DNA of 64,000 nt from contig NZ_LT635858.1 in assembly GCF_900128485.1 (NCBI RefSeq), forward strand, positions 94,059 through 158,058. The letters run 5' to 3'. The stretch is from Duodenibacillus massiliensis. GTDB taxonomy: Bacteria > Pseudomonadota > Gammaproteobacteria > Burkholderiales > Burkholderiaceae_F. Shown here in pieces: positions 8,215-18,181 of this stretch. Within the stretch, counting starts at the first letter, position 1. Every line of letters starts with the position of its first letter. The position numbers and the translations under genes were made by a program. The notes below the pieces were generated by a model, which ran no database searches, was not told where the DNA came from, and was given only the letters and a program-made list of their open reading frames with translations.

Positions 8215-8895
8215 TCAGAGTTTGTCGAGGTGGTGTTCCACGGCAAAGACGGCCGCCTGCACACGGCTCTTGATGTTGAGCTTACGCAACACGCTCTGCA
8301 CATGCACCTTCACGGTGGATTCCGCGAGGTCAAGCGCACGGGCGATTTCCTTATTGGAAACGCCGCGGGCCAGCCACGCCAAAATCTGACGTTCACGGGG
8401 CGTAAGCGACTCCACGTCAGGAGCCGGGGCCGCGAGGTAAGAGTCGCGCCGCAGTTTCATTACGAGCTTACTGGTCATCTCTGGAGAAATGACCGAGTCA
8501 CCCGCCACGGCGTGGCGCACGCTCTGCAGCAGAAAGTCCGCGTCAATCTTCTTTAAAAGATAACCGCGGGCACCAAGCCGCATGCATTCGGCCAGATCAT
8601 CACCGTCTTCGCTCACGGTGAGCATCAGCACTGCCATGTTGGGATCGGCTTCCAGAATCTGCTCAAGCGCCTCATGCCCGTTCATGGTGGGCATATCAAG
8701 GTCAAGCAGAACCAAGTCGGGCTTAACCTGCTCCACGAGCTTGACGCCCTCAAGACCATCGGCGGCTTCGCCCACGATCTCAAAGTCGTTCTGACGCGTC
8801 AGAAGCGCCTTCAGACCGCTGCGGAAAAGCGTGTGATCGTCAATGAGCGCAATCCGGATTTTTTTGACTGCCTCAGTGTTATCGGCGGCTTCCAT
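8215..8895 (-). CDS. NarL/FixJ-family response regulator
   Basis: The 226-residue protein has a receiver domain (IRIALIDDHTLFRSGLKALL; phosphoacceptor Asp in LVLLDLDMPTMNG; conserved Lys in YLLKKID) and a C-terminal LuxR-type HTH (LTPRERQILAWLARGVSNKEIARAL, STVKVHVQSVLRKL). This is the NarL architecture common for nitrate, nitrite or redox signalling in proteobacteria. No kinase gene is adjacent, so its partner lies elsewhere. The ATG at 8895 follows a GGGAG site; the upstream TTG at 8910 is less likely. Confidence 0.9.
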   Translation of the reverse strand: MEAADNTEAVKKIRIALIDDHTLFRSGLKALLTRQNDFEIVGEAADGLEGVKLVEQVKPDLVLLDLDMPTMNGHEALEQILEADPNMAVLMLTVSEDGDDLAECMRLGARGYLLKKIDADFLLQSVRHAVAGDSVISPEMTSKLVMKLRRDSYLAAPAPDVESLTPRERQILAWLARGVSNKEIARALDLAESTVKVHVQSVLRKLNIKSRVQAAVFAVEHHLDKL

Positions 8896-8970
8896 GCTTT
8901 TGACTCCCAAAAGTCCTCAAAAACTGCGCAAACAGAAACAGCTGCACAGTCTCTGACGGTTAAATGTGTT

Positions 8971-9513
8971 TTACGCGTGCGCGGCGCCTTCATCGGCAGC
9001 AGCCGGGGCCGCACCGCTTTCCTGGGCCTTGGCCTGCGCCTGTGCGAGACGCTGCTGATAAAGCGCTTCAAAGTTCACTTCCGGCAGATGCACCGGGGGC
9101 AGTCCTGTACGGGTCACGATGTCGGCGAGGTTAGCACGCAGATAGGGGTAAACGATCGTCGGACACATGACGTTGGTGAGGTGCGCCACGGCTTCGTCGG
9201 GAATGTTGCGGATATCAAAGATACCGGCCTGCTTGCCTTCCACGAGGAACATCGTCTGATCCTTCACGGTCACGGTGATCGTGCCGCGCACAACCACTTC
9301 CCAGGCGCCTTCCATCGGAAGCCGGCGCTGAGAGACCTCAAACTGAATGTCCACATTGGGCTGCTCGGCGGGCGCCGTGAGGAAAATCTCCGGGGCGTGC
9401 GGCATTTCAAGCGAGGCGTCCTTTAAATAGCAGCGCACGAGCTGGAAGCTGGGCTGCTGCGCCGCTTCTTCGTTGGCAGGCTGGGCATTGTTGGTGGTGT
9501 TTTCTTCGGCCAT
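8971..9513 (-). CDS. secB: Protein-export chaperone SecB
   Basis: The 180-residue protein is SecB, the tetrameric cytoplasmic chaperone that delivers unfolded precursors to SecA. The core begins FQLVRCYLKDASLEMPHAP and contains VFLVEGKQAGIF and NIPDEAVAHLTNVMCPTIVYPYLR. There is a Gln/Asn/Ala-rich N-terminal extension and a longer Ala-rich C-terminus than in E. coli (155 residues). It follows the rhodanese gene, matching the yibN-(grxC)-secB arrangement but without grxC. Confidence 0.95.
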   Translation of the reverse strand: MAEENTTNNAQPANEEAAQQPSFQLVRCYLKDASLEMPHAPEIFLTAPAEQPNVDIQFEVSQRRLPMEGAWEVVVRGTITVTVKDQTMFLVEGKQAGIFDIRNIPDEAVAHLTNVMCPTIVYPYLRANLADIVTRTGLPPVHLPEVNFEALYQQRLAQAQAKAQESGAAPAAADEGAAHA

Positions 9514-9544
9514 GGATAAACTCTGTCAAAAAAAATTCGGACTG

Positions 9545-9590
9545 AAAACAAACGGTCTGCCGGCTTTATCCGAAGCAGCCGGCAGACGCC
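9545..9590 (-). other. Strong hairpin between the rhodanese-like gene and secB
   Basis: GTCTGCCGGCT (9555-9565) pairs perfectly with AGCCGGCAGAC (9577-9587). On the minus strand it is followed by a T-rich stretch (CGTTTGTTTTC). It may be a partial terminator or RNA-processing site that uncouples secB from the upstream gene. Confidence 0.55.
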
Positions 9591-9609
9591 GAAAAACCGG
9601 GGGAAAAAA

Positions 9610-10014
9610 TCAGCGCGAGAAGGGAAGCTTAGCGGTACGCCAGGCGTTTAAGCCGCCCGCGAGAATAAAGACTTCCTTAAAGCCCGTGCCTCTTAAAAGG
9701 GGCGAAGCCATCCGGGAGCGCCGGCCGTCGTCATCGACGAGAAGCACCGGGCGCGTCTTATCGAGCTTACCGAGTTCGTTCTGAATACGGTCGGCGGGAA
9801 TATTAACCGAGCGGGCGATGCATTCCTTTTTAAAGTCCGCCGGGTCTCTGAGATCCACAATCTGGGCGTTTTTATGGTTGATGAGTTCGGTGGCTGAGCG
9901 GTTGTCGACTTCCGGCCCCCAGCGGCGCTTGGCAACGTAAGGCCACGCAAGCGAAACCACGCACACGCAGATAATGGCAATCAGCAGAATATTGTCCAGC
10001 AAAAAGGCGTTCAC
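9610..10014 (-). CDS. Membrane-anchored rhodanese-like protein lacking the catalytic Cys
   Basis: The 134-residue protein has one N-terminal membrane helix (residues 5-25) and a rhodanese domain (IVDLRDPADFKKECIARSVNIPADRI, then RPVLLVDDDGRRSRMA and VFILAGGLNAW). In active rhodaneses the loop reads Cys-x-x-Gly-x-Arg-Ser; here Asp94 replaces the Cys, so classical sulfurtransferase activity is unlikely. It corresponds by position and topology to E. coli YibN upstream of secB. The start is a GTG at 10014. Confidence 0.85.
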   Translation of the reverse strand: MNAFLLDNILLIAIICVCVVSLAWPYVAKRRWGPEVDNRSATELINHKNAQIVDLRDPADFKKECIARSVNIPADRIQNELGKLDKTRPVLLVDDDGRRSRMASPLLRGTGFKEVFILAGGLNAWRTAKLPFSR

Positions 10015-10073
10015 GATTGACTACTTTCACTTAAAGGAAAAATCCTTTCGCCGACTGCATCAGCACAGTCTTT

Positions 10074-10110
10074 TTGGAAAGGGCGCAGTCCGTCATTATA
10101 GAATGACGGA
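10074..10110 (+). promoter_or_regulatory. gpmA promoter with overlapping palindrome
   Basis: A sigma-70-like promoter is visible: TTGGAA (10074-10079), a 17-base spacer and TATAGA (10097-10102). A perfect inverted repeat TCCGTCATT (10089-10097), ATAG, AATGACGGA (10102-10110) covers the -10 box and could be an operator. No binding protein can be named. Confidence 0.55.
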
Positions 10111-10148
10111 ATAGGCTTCTTTTTTCCTGATCTAGGGCAGTCAATACC

Positions 10149-10895
10149 ATGCATAAACTCGTTCTGATGCGCCACGGACAAAGTCAGTGGAACCTTGAAA
10201 ACCGCTTTACCGGCTGGACCGATGTGGACCTCACCGAACAGGGCCGCGCCGAAGCCAAAAAAGCGGGCGAACTTCTCAAAAGCGAAGGCTACGGGTTTGA
10301 TATTGCCTTTACGAGCGTCTTAAAGCGCGCGATCCGCACGCTCTGGATTACGCTTGACACACTGGACGAAATGTGGATCCCGGTGAAAAACTCCTGGCGC
10401 TTAAACGAACGCCACTACGGGGCGCTGCAGGGGTTAAACAAAGCCGAAACCGCCGCCAAGTACGGGGAAAAGCAGGTGCTTATCTGGCGCCGTGCCTACG
10501 CCACGGCCCCCAATCCGCTGCCCGAGGGGGATCCCCGCAGTGCGCTCACAGATCCCCGGTATGCTGACGTCGATCCGAAACTCATTCCCGCAACCGAATG
10601 CCTCAAAGACACGGTCGCCCGCGTCGTTCCCTACTGGGAAGAAGTGATTAAGCCCACGGTTGCCTCGGGTCAGCGCGTCATCATTGCCGCTCACGGCAAT
10701 TCCCTGCGTGCGCTCATCAAGCATATTGATAAGGTGAGCGATGATGACATCGTCTCGCTTAATATCCCCACGGCGCAGCCCCTCGTCTACGAGTTTGACG
10801 ATGCGATGAACCCGATCCGCCACTACTACCTCGGTAACGCCGAGGAGATTGCGGCGGCGGTGGCTGCCGTCGCCGCCCAGGGTAAGGCAAAGTAA
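10149..10895 (+). CDS. gpmA: 2,3-bisphosphoglycerate-dependent phosphoglycerate mutase
   Basis: The 248-residue enzyme interconverts 3- and 2-phosphoglycerate in glycolysis and gluconeogenesis. The phosphohistidine motif [10 protein letters not shown] gives catalytic His9, and the second His is in [16 protein letters not shown]. The typical [15 protein letters not shown] and [14 protein letters not shown] blocks are present. Length equals E. coli GpmA (250). gpmA followed by an M23 peptidase, ctpA and moeB/thiF is a familiar Burkholderiales order. Confidence 0.97.
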   Translation: MHKLVLMRHGQSQWNLENRFTGWTDVDLTEQGRAEAKKAGELLKSEGYGFDIAFTSVLKRAIRTLWITLDTLDEMWIPVKNSWRLNERHYGALQGLNKAETAAKYGEKQVLIWRRAYATAPNPLPEGDPRSALTDPRYADVDPKLIPATECLKDTVARVVPYWEEVIKPTVASGQRVIIAAHGNSLRALIKHIDKVSDDDIVSLNIPTAQPLVYEFDDAMNPIRHYYLGNAEEIAAAVAAVAAQGKAK

Positions 10896-10956
10896 GCCCG
10901 ATCGGAGAAAAACCGGCCCGCCGGAGGTTTACCGGGCCGGCCGGATTATTTCTGCC

Positions 10957-12240
10957 ATGCAGCAGCGCTTTATCCCGCGGGTGTTGGGCCCGCTTGCCGT
11001 GTGTGCCGCCCTTTTGGGCGCGGCATCAGCGGTGTTGCCTGCCTGGAGCAAACCATCGCCCGACGCAGACCGCAAAACACTCACCCGTGAGCGCGACTCC
11101 CTTAAGGGGCAGATTTCCGACATCCGCCGCGACATCAACCGCAAGGAAGCGCGGCTTGACGCGATCAACACCGATCTCAGAAAAAGCGAACAGGCGATCA
11201 GCCGCAGCAGCCGGACCCTTAAAGAGTTGAGCGAACAGAAAAAAGGCGTTGAAAACCAGCTCTCCGACTTAAGGCGAGAAGCCGCGATCGTCGGCGAACA
11301 CGTTAAGGACGCCGAGGGGACGGTCGCTTTGATCAGCCGGGCGCAGTACATGAACACGCTACGGCATCCCTGGCAGACAGTTTTGATGGGCGGCAACCCC
11401 AACGACATCTCCCGCATGACCGGGATGCTCCGATACATGGCGCGCGAACAGGACCGCACGATTGACCGCCTGGAAAACCGGCAGAAAAACATTGCCGAGG
11501 TGACGCGCAAAACCAACGCCAAACGCACGGAACTCGCCAAAATCGAAAAAGCCGAGCAGGATAACCGCCGGCAGCTTGAGCGTGAGAAAAAAAGCCGCGA
11601 GACGGCGTTAACCGACCTCAAAAAAGCGCTGGACAGCCAGCGGGCCCGCTACGAGCAGCTCGTCAAAAACGACCGCGAACTCAGTAACCTCATCGCAGGG
11701 ATCGACAAGCGCATTGCCGAGGCCGCCAAAAAGGAAGCCGCCCGGCAGCTTGCGCTTAAAAAAGAGGCGGAAAAGCGCCGCCGCGAACAAAAAGCCACGG
11801 CCCGCACCGAGCCCCCTGCAATTGCCTCACCGTCGCTTAATTTCAGGTCACTTCGCGGGAAACTTCTCATGCCCACGCGAGGCACGGTTGCGGCGCGCTT
11901 CGGCCAGAAACGCGCGGGCGCTGCGGCAAGCCTTCCCTGGCGGGGTCTTTTAATCCGCGCAAAACCGGGGCAAAGCGTGGTGGCCACGGCCCCGGGCACC
12001 GTTGTCTTCAGCGACTGGATGCGCGGCTTCGGCAACCTCCTCATTCTCGATCACGGCTCCAACTACCTTTCCGTCTACGCCAACAACGAGTCGCTTTATA
12101 AGTCTGTGGGCGACAAGGTGCGCCAGGGCGAAACCATTGCGAGCGTCGGTAGCTCCGGAGGCGAAGACGAGCCCGGCCTATACTTTGAACTCCGTTACAA
12201 AGGAAAACCCTTTGACCCGAGCCGATGGCTTGCCCGGTAA
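10957..12240 (+). CDS. envC: EnvC-type murein hydrolase activator (degenerate M23 peptidase)
   Basis: The 427-residue protein has a signal peptide (LGPLAVCAALLGAASAVLPAWS), a long coiled coil rich in Lys, Arg and Glu (about residues 30-280) and a C-terminal LytM/M23 domain. The metal ligands of active M23 peptidases are missing: WRGLLI stands where HxGxD is expected and YFELR replaces HxH. That is the mark of EnvC-like regulators, which switch on amidases at the septum rather than cut peptidoglycan. The ATG at 10957 is chosen over an upstream extension that overlaps gpmA. Confidence 0.88.
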   Translation: MQQRFIPRVLGPLAVCAALLGAASAVLPAWSKPSPDADRKTLTRERDSLKGQISDIRRDINRKEARLDAINTDLRKSEQAISRSSRTLKELSEQKKGVENQLSDLRREAAIVGEHVKDAEGTVALISRAQYMNTLRHPWQTVLMGGNPNDISRMTGMLRYMAREQDRTIDRLENRQKNIAEVTRKTNAKRTELAKIEKAEQDNRRQLEREKKSRETALTDLKKALDSQRARYEQLVKNDRELSNLIAGIDKRIAEAAKKEAARQLALKKEAEKRRREQKATARTEPPAIASPSLNFRSLRGKLLMPTRGTVAARFGQKRAGAAASLPWRGLLIRAKPGQSVVATAPGTVVFSDWMRGFGNLLILDHGSNYLSVYANNESLYKSVGDKVRQGETIASVGSSGGEDEPGLYFELRYKGKPFDPSRWLAR

Positions 12241-12375
12241 GCCCGCGCTTCGGTATTCTTGACGTCTTTGGTATACGTGTGCACCGCTTTTACTGCGCTT
12301 TGCTGCGGCAAAATTTCCGGTGCTCAACCGGCGTACCCTCAACAAACATAAAAAACTGACTCTCCCCTCGAGATC

Positions 12376-13905
12376 ATGACCATTCGTACATTCATGCGCT
12401 CAGCGGCACTCGCTGCCGCGGGCGTTGCCTGCGGCGCAGCGCTTACCGTGAGTCTCACGGCTTTTGCCGAAAAATCCCGTACGGTGCAGCTGCCGGTCGA
12501 AGACATCCGGCTCTTTGCCGACGTCTTCGGCTCCGTCAAAAACTATTACGTGGATGAGATTTCGGACAAAAAGCTCCTGGAAAACGCCGTCAAAGGCATG
12601 GTTGAAGGGCTCGATCCCCATTCGACGTTTCTTGACGCGAAAGCCTACGCGGACATGGAAGAAAGCACGATGGGCGAATTCGGGGGCCTGGGGCTTGAGG
12701 TCACAAAAGATCCTTCGGGCGTCAGGGTTGTCTCCCCGATTGACGACACGCCGGCGGCCCGCGCAGGCGTCATGGCGGGCGACCTCATCATCAAGATTGA
12801 TGACAAAGCCACGGCCGATCTGAGTCTGAACGAGAACGTCAAGCTCATGCGCGGCAAACCCAAAACAAGCATTGTTCTGACGATTGCCCGCAAGGGGTCG
12901 GCAAAACCCATCGTCATTAAGCTTGAGCGCGCGATCATCAAGATTCAGTCGGTAAAAAGCAAGCTTCTCACCGATAACGTGGGCTACATCCGCATCTCGC
13001 AGTTTCAGGAGCGAACGGCCGATGATGTGGCGCTTGCCTACACAAAACTTGCCGATCAGGCGCCCCTTAAAGGCGTGGTGCTTGATCTGAGAAACAACCC
13101 CGGGGGACTTCTGCAGGCCGCCATCGGCGTCTCCGCTGTGTTTCTGCCGGAACACAGCCTCGTTGTTTCCACCCGCGGGCGCACCCCTGAAAACGAGAAA
13201 AAGTACCTCGCTGTGCTGCGTGACTACGCCGTCGGAAACGAGTCGCCGGACCATATCGCACAGGTTCCGGAATCCGCCAAGAGCGTGCCGCTCGTGGTTC
13301 TCGTCAATCCCGCCTCGGCTTCGGCCTCTGAAATCGTCGCGGGCGCCCTGCAGGACCACAAACGCGCCACGATCATGGGCACGCGCTCCTTCGGCAAGGG
13401 CAGCGTTCAGACCATCATCCCGCTGCGCGTCAAAAACGGTGAGACAACGGGCGTGAAATTTACGACCGCACGCTACTACACCCCCTCGGGCCGCACGATT
13501 CAGGCCAAGGGCATCACCCCCAACATCGCCGTAGACGATACGCCGGAAGGCAACTACCCGTCCTTTAACCTCAGAGAGTCCGACCTCGCGCACCACATTG
13601 AGGTGACGGACGGCAAGGATGAGGACGCAAAGGCGGCGAAAAAGGAAACGGACGACGCCGGTGAGGAGGCCTTTGACGAAGAAAACGCCAAAGTACCGAC
13701 CCTTCGCTACATGTTCGGAGACGACAAGGACTTTCCGCTTGAACAAGCCAAAAACCAGCTTCTCGGCAAGAAAGTGATCACGCACGCCGAAACGCAGGCA
13801 AAGCTTAAGGCTGAAGCCAAGACCGCCAAGGAAAAAGCCGCCAAGGAAGCCGCTCAGAAAGAAAAAGCCAAGGCAAAAACCGACGCCAAGGGGGAGAGCA
13901 AATGA
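12376..13905 (+). CDS. ctpA: Carboxy-terminal processing protease (S41 family)
   Basis: The 509-residue periplasmic serine protease has a signal sequence, an N-terminal helical region, a PDZ domain (GLGLEVTKDPSGVRVVSPID onward) and the S41 catalytic core. The Ser/Lys dyad is seen as SASASEIV (Ser316) and FGKGSVQ (Lys341), 25 residues apart as in Prc. The C-terminal 80 residues are a Lys/Ala/Glu-rich tail. It sits after envC; CtpA-type proteases often regulate peptidoglycan hydrolases, which suits the neighbour. Its last four bases overlap the next gene (ATGA). Confidence 0.95.
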   Translation: MTIRTFMRSAALAAAGVACGAALTVSLTAFAEKSRTVQLPVEDIRLFADVFGSVKNYYVDEISDKKLLENAVKGMVEGLDPHSTFLDAKAYADMEESTMGEFGGLGLEVTKDPSGVRVVSPIDDTPAARAGVMAGDLIIKIDDKATADLSLNENVKLMRGKPKTSIVLTIARKGSAKPIVIKLERAIIKIQSVKSKLLTDNVGYIRISQFQERTADDVALAYTKLADQAPLKGVVLDLRNNPGGLLQAAIGVSAVFLPEHSLVVSTRGRTPENEKKYLAVLRDYAVGNESPDHIAQVPESAKSVPLVVLVNPASASASEIVAGALQDHKRATIMGTRSFGKGSVQTIIPLRVKNGETTGVKFTTARYYTPSGRTIQAKGITPNIAVDDTPEGNYPSFNLRESDLAHHIEVTDGKDEDAKAAKKETDDAGEEAFDEENAKVPTLRYMFGDDKDFPLEQAKNQLLGKKVITHAETQAKLKAEAKTAKEKAAKEAAQKEKAKAKTDAKGESK

Positions 13906-14642
13906 CAAATCCCGCAGCTGAACGCTACAGCCGGCAGGTGCTTCTGAAAGAATGGGGCGAAGCAGGTCAAAGAGTGCTTTCTGAAGCACACTTTGTGGTG
14001 ATCGGCGCCGGCGGCATCGGCTGCCCCGCACTTTTGGCGCTCGCGGAAGCCGGCGCCGGCCGCATCACGGTGATTGACTCCGACACGGTGGATGAAACCA
14101 ACCTGCCGCGTCAGATTCTGCACATTCCGGCGCGCATCGGCATGAATAAGGCTGAAAGCGCGAAGCGGATGCTCTCCGACATCACGCCCGACGTGCCGGT
14201 GACCGCGGTCGCGGAGCGCGCAGACGATGCGCTTCTGGCCCGGCTTCTCGACGAAAAAAGCATTCTTCTTGACTGCTCGGACAACTTCAAAACGCGCCAC
14301 ACCGCAAACCGTGCGGCGCACGCCGCACGCAGACCGCTTGTGACGGCCTGCGCCGTGCGCTTCAGCTTTCAGATCGCGGTCTTTGACTTCAGCCGGCACC
14401 CCTCGCCCTGCTACCAGTGCACGTTCCCCGAAGACGAAGAAAAGGATGTAAAGGCCGCGCAGACCGGGGTTTCCGGGCCCGTCACCGCGATTGCCGGGAT
14501 GTTTGCCGCGCAGGAAGCGATCAAACTCGTTTTGGGCGTAAAAGGCCTTGACGGGAAACTGTTGATCGGCGACACGCTCACCATGAAGTTTGACGTCATG
14601 GGCCTCTCCGCAGATCCGGCCTGCTCCGTCTGCGCAAAATAA
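13902..14642 (+). CDS. HesA/MoeB/ThiF family adenylyltransferase
   Basis: The 246-residue E1-like enzyme adenylates the C-terminal Gly of a ubiquitin-like sulfur carrier (MoaD or ThiS). The nucleotide fold is VVIGAGGIGCPALLALAEAG, followed by DSDTVDETNLPRQILH and NKAESAKRML. Zinc-binding Cys pairs are CYQC and, near the C-terminus, CSVC. Whether it serves molybdopterin (MoeB) or thiamine (ThiF) cannot be decided because no carrier gene is nearby. It overlaps ctpA by four bases. Confidence 0.9.
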   Translation: MTNPAAERYSRQVLLKEWGEAGQRVLSEAHFVVIGAGGIGCPALLALAEAGAGRITVIDSDTVDETNLPRQILHIPARIGMNKAESAKRMLSDITPDVPVTAVAERADDALLARLLDEKSILLDCSDNFKTRHTANRAAHAARRPLVTACAVRFSFQIAVFDFSRHPSPCYQCTFPEDEEKDVKAAQTGVSGPVTAIAGMFAAQEAIKLVLGVKGLDGKLLIGDTLTMKFDVMGLSADPACSVCAK

Positions 14643-14661
14643 TTCCGGCGGCGTCCGTAAA

Positions 14662-14698
14662 AAAAGCGGCACGGGTTTTTAAGCCTCTGCCGCTTTTT
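14662..14698. terminator. Bidirectional intrinsic terminator
   Basis: AAAAGCGGCA (14662-14671) pairs with TGCCGCTTTT (14688-14697), with A- and T-runs on either side. It lies between converging genes. Confidence 0.85.
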
Positions 14699-14703
14699 CC
14701 ACA

Positions 14704-16938
14704 TCAGTGCAGCCGCCCCCAGTAGAAGGTAAGCGCCGTACTGCGACCGAAGGTTTGCCCGAGCACCATGTACATGGGCCCGATCCAGGTGTCCGCTCCC
14801 AAAAACACAGACCCCGCCAGCTTCCACTCGCGGCTTTCTTTCGCGTAAAACGCCGTGTCGTTATAGGCGCGCCCCACCTCGTAACTCATGCCGGCGTAAA
14901 GCGCGATGCCCTTTTCTTTTAAGGGCGTGGCAATCGAGCGCATGAGCATCACGCGGCCCAGGGCCATATGGTCGCCGGAAAACCGTCCGTAAGGCGACCC
15001 CGAGAGGTTGAAAACGCCGCCGAGCGTAAAGATCCCGGGAAGCGTTGATACGCCGTAGCGCCCGGAAAGAATCATGCTCCAGTCGTCGTTTAACACCACG
15101 GGCAGCACACCTTCCACCGTGTAGACCGTATCGTTTGTGCTGCGGCTGACGCCGTCGTTGACGTCCGGATTAAAAAGCCGGTGCACCTGCGCGTTTAACA
15201 AAAACCCGGAGCGCGGGAAGTTGACGTTATCCAAGGTATCGAAATTCACCTCGGCCCCGGCAAAAGGGGCGTTCGCCCGGTATTTAAGCCCCGGCGCGCC
15301 GATGTCGCGGTCGGCGTAAAGCCGCATGTAGCCTGCGGAAACCGATGCAGTACCGAGCCGGCCGAATTCGTAGCCAAGAGAGACGTCTGCCGTCACCTGC
15401 GTGTTGTTGTAGCGGGCATACGGAATGTCGTCCCCGTCGTTATCAGCATAGAGATCCACCCCGGTGCGCTCGGCTTCAATGCGCGGCAGCACATACCAGG
15501 GAGAGGCTGCCCCCAGAGGCTGATACCACTCGGTTTTGGCTCGCCGCGTCTCACCGAACTGCAGTTCGGTTCTCCACTCGGCTCCCCAGTCATTTAACCA
15601 CCCCCAGGTGTGCGCAAGAATCACGTTGAAGCTGTGGGTGCGGTCGGCGTCAAACTGGACGTTGCCGCCGAAGCGCAGCACGGAATAACCCCAGCTTTTT
15701 TCATCGGGCTCAAAAACGAGAACCTCCGTATTGCGCGGCCCCGGCTCAAAGCGGTAGGGAACGCTTCTGAAGTCACCGTCAGCCCAGACGCGGCGCGCAG
15801 AGCGCGCCACATCTTCGTCGGTCACGGGTTTTGAGATATCGAGGTCAGCGTCACGAAGCACCGTTTCGGGATTAACGGTCTTAAGCCCCTCTACCCGCAC
15901 TTCGGCGACATGATGCACGGCGTTGTCAGTGAGCCCCGCGAGCACCCGGGAGCGCCACTTTTGGTACTGTCCGGGAGACACCCGAAAGCGCTCAAGTTCA
16001 GCTCTGTGCTTCATCACGGCCTCATAGCCCGCGCGTTCAATCGCGTCAAAGGCATTGAAGTCGCCCGCCGTAAAGTTCGATAAGTCAGGCGTAATGAGAA
16101 TGTCGCGGTCGGTGAGCGACGCAATCGACGCCCGTACGTTTTGCTCGGTGAGAATATTGACCATCTGCCCCATGATCCCGAAAACACTCTCGAGCTTCTC
16201 ACGCCCGAATAAAGGAGTGCCGACATTGACGGCAATCACGCGCTCAGCGCCCATGGCACGGGCTTGATCCACGGGGAGGTTATCCGTGAGTCCCCCGTCC
16301 ACCAAAAGCGCCTTACCGTAGGGAACCGGCGCAAAAGCGCCCGGAATCGACATCGAGGCACGCATGGCTTTGGAAAGCGTCACGCCCTCCTGTAAAACCA
16401 CTTTGGCCCCCGTGACAAGGTCCGTTGCTACGCCCGCGAAGGGAATGGAAAGATCTGAGAGGTTATTGATGCGGCTCACGGGCTGCGTCACGCGCGCAAG
16501 GAATATATCGAGTTCCTGCGTGGGCATGACTTCTGCGGGAAACGAGACGCCATTTGCCGACACCCCGACCTCACCCGCACCGATTCCCGCAAGGTCATCG
16601 GCTTTTCTGCGCCAGGTAAGGCTCGGACGGTCGGCCCGGGGAGCAAACATCTTCGCCCAGTCCACTGCCTTTGTGACGCGCGCGATTTCCTCAGGCGTAT
16701 AGCCCGCGGCAAAGCCGCCTCCGACCATCGCGCCCATGCTCGTTGCCGCCACCACGTCAATCTGGATACCGAGTTCCTCAAGCGCCCTTAATACGCCGAT
16801 ATGCGCAAAGCCACGGGCACCGCCCCCGGAGAGCACAAGCGCCGTTTTCGGAGGCTCCTCCCCGTCCGCGGCATAAGCCGCCTGCGCGGCACCTGCCGCA
16901 GCAAGCGTTAGTAGCAAAGTAAAAAACAGTCGGCGCAT
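14704..16938 (-). CDS. Patatin-like phospholipase fused to an Omp85 beta-barrel (type Vd-like)
   Basis: The 744-residue protein has a signal peptide (1-23), a patatin domain (about 32-230), a POTRA-like segment (about 345-410) and a C-terminal 16-strand-type Omp85 barrel ending in FYWGRLH. Patatin motifs are the oxyanion loop SGGGARGFAHIGVL, nucleophile Ser67 in ATSMG (the usual first Gly is Ala) and Asp214 in VDGGLTDNLPV. This is the layout of PlpD, in which the barrel exports the lipase (type Vd secretion). Both catalytic residues are present, so phospholipase activity is expected. It is monocistronic. Confidence 0.93.
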   Translation of the reverse strand: MRRLFFTLLLTLAAAGAAQAAYAADGEEPPKTALVLSGGGARGFAHIGVLRALEELGIQIDVVAATSMGAMVGGGFAAGYTPEEIARVTKAVDWAKMFAPRADRPSLTWRRKADDLAGIGAGEVGVSANGVSFPAEVMPTQELDIFLARVTQPVSRINNLSDLSIPFAGVATDLVTGAKVVLQEGVTLSKAMRASMSIPGAFAPVPYGKALLVDGGLTDNLPVDQARAMGAERVIAVNVGTPLFGREKLESVFGIMGQMVNILTEQNVRASIASLTDRDILITPDLSNFTAGDFNAFDAIERAGYEAVMKHRAELERFRVSPGQYQKWRSRVLAGLTDNAVHHVAEVRVEGLKTVNPETVLRDADLDISKPVTDEDVARSARRVWADGDFRSVPYRFEPGPRNTEVLVFEPDEKSWGYSVLRFGGNVQFDADRTHSFNVILAHTWGWLNDWGAEWRTELQFGETRRAKTEWYQPLGAASPWYVLPRIEAERTGVDLYADNDGDDIPYARYNNTQVTADVSLGYEFGRLGTASVSAGYMRLYADRDIGAPGLKYRANAPFAGAEVNFDTLDNVNFPRSGFLLNAQVHRLFNPDVNDGVSRSTNDTVYTVEGVLPVVLNDDWSMILSGRYGVSTLPGIFTLGGVFNLSGSPYGRFSGDHMALGRVMLMRSIATPLKEKGIALYAGMSYEVGRAYNDTAFYAKESREWKLAGSVFLGADTWIGPMYMVLGQTFGRSTALTFYWGRLH

Positions 16939-17192
16939 AACGGCAGAACAAAAAACGGACTCCAGGAAAGCGCATGATACCTCGGCACTGCCTCTTTTCT
17001 CAGAAAATCAAGGTGTTGACACCAAAAAGCGGGGTTATCGGCAACGATTCCTGTCCGTAAGCGCCGCCGCACGCGGAATTTGTGCGGGCGTGCTCTACAA
17101 TGGCACTTTGAACGAGTGCCGCAGAAGACATTTCTTTTGTCGGCCCTTTTATGATGTTTTTTCGCTTCTGACGGGAAAAGGACTCTGCGCCC

Positions 17193-17927
<735 letters not shown>

Positions 17928-17950
17928 AAGAACCGCTGTTTCCTTCGTGC

Positions 17951-17976
17951 AAAAGCCCGCAGCCGCGGGCTTTTTT
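17951..17976 (+). terminator. Intrinsic terminator
   Basis: AAAAGCCCGC (17951-17960), loop AGCC, GCGGGCTTTTTT. It ends the lone ABC ATPase gene. Confidence 0.88.
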
Positions 17977-18181
17977 GTTGCCCGCGCTTTCTGTTTGTCT
18001 TTCTCATCAAGGAATCTACCTTCCCGCGGAAGTGCCCGTTGACATTGTCCAAATGTCCCGGGACACCCCGCACATAGACTCCCCGGCAAGAGATCTGAAG
18101 CAATGCAGGCTTTTTAAACCCTCTGCAACGCAACTCTCTCGGAAGATTTCATTCCAAGCAACAACCGCCAAGGAGAACTTT

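Noticed and set aside
12400..14031. 543-codon open frame on the minus strand
   Set aside because: It lies antisense to ctpA, whose catalytic motifs are clear; its own translation is low complexity with no domain.
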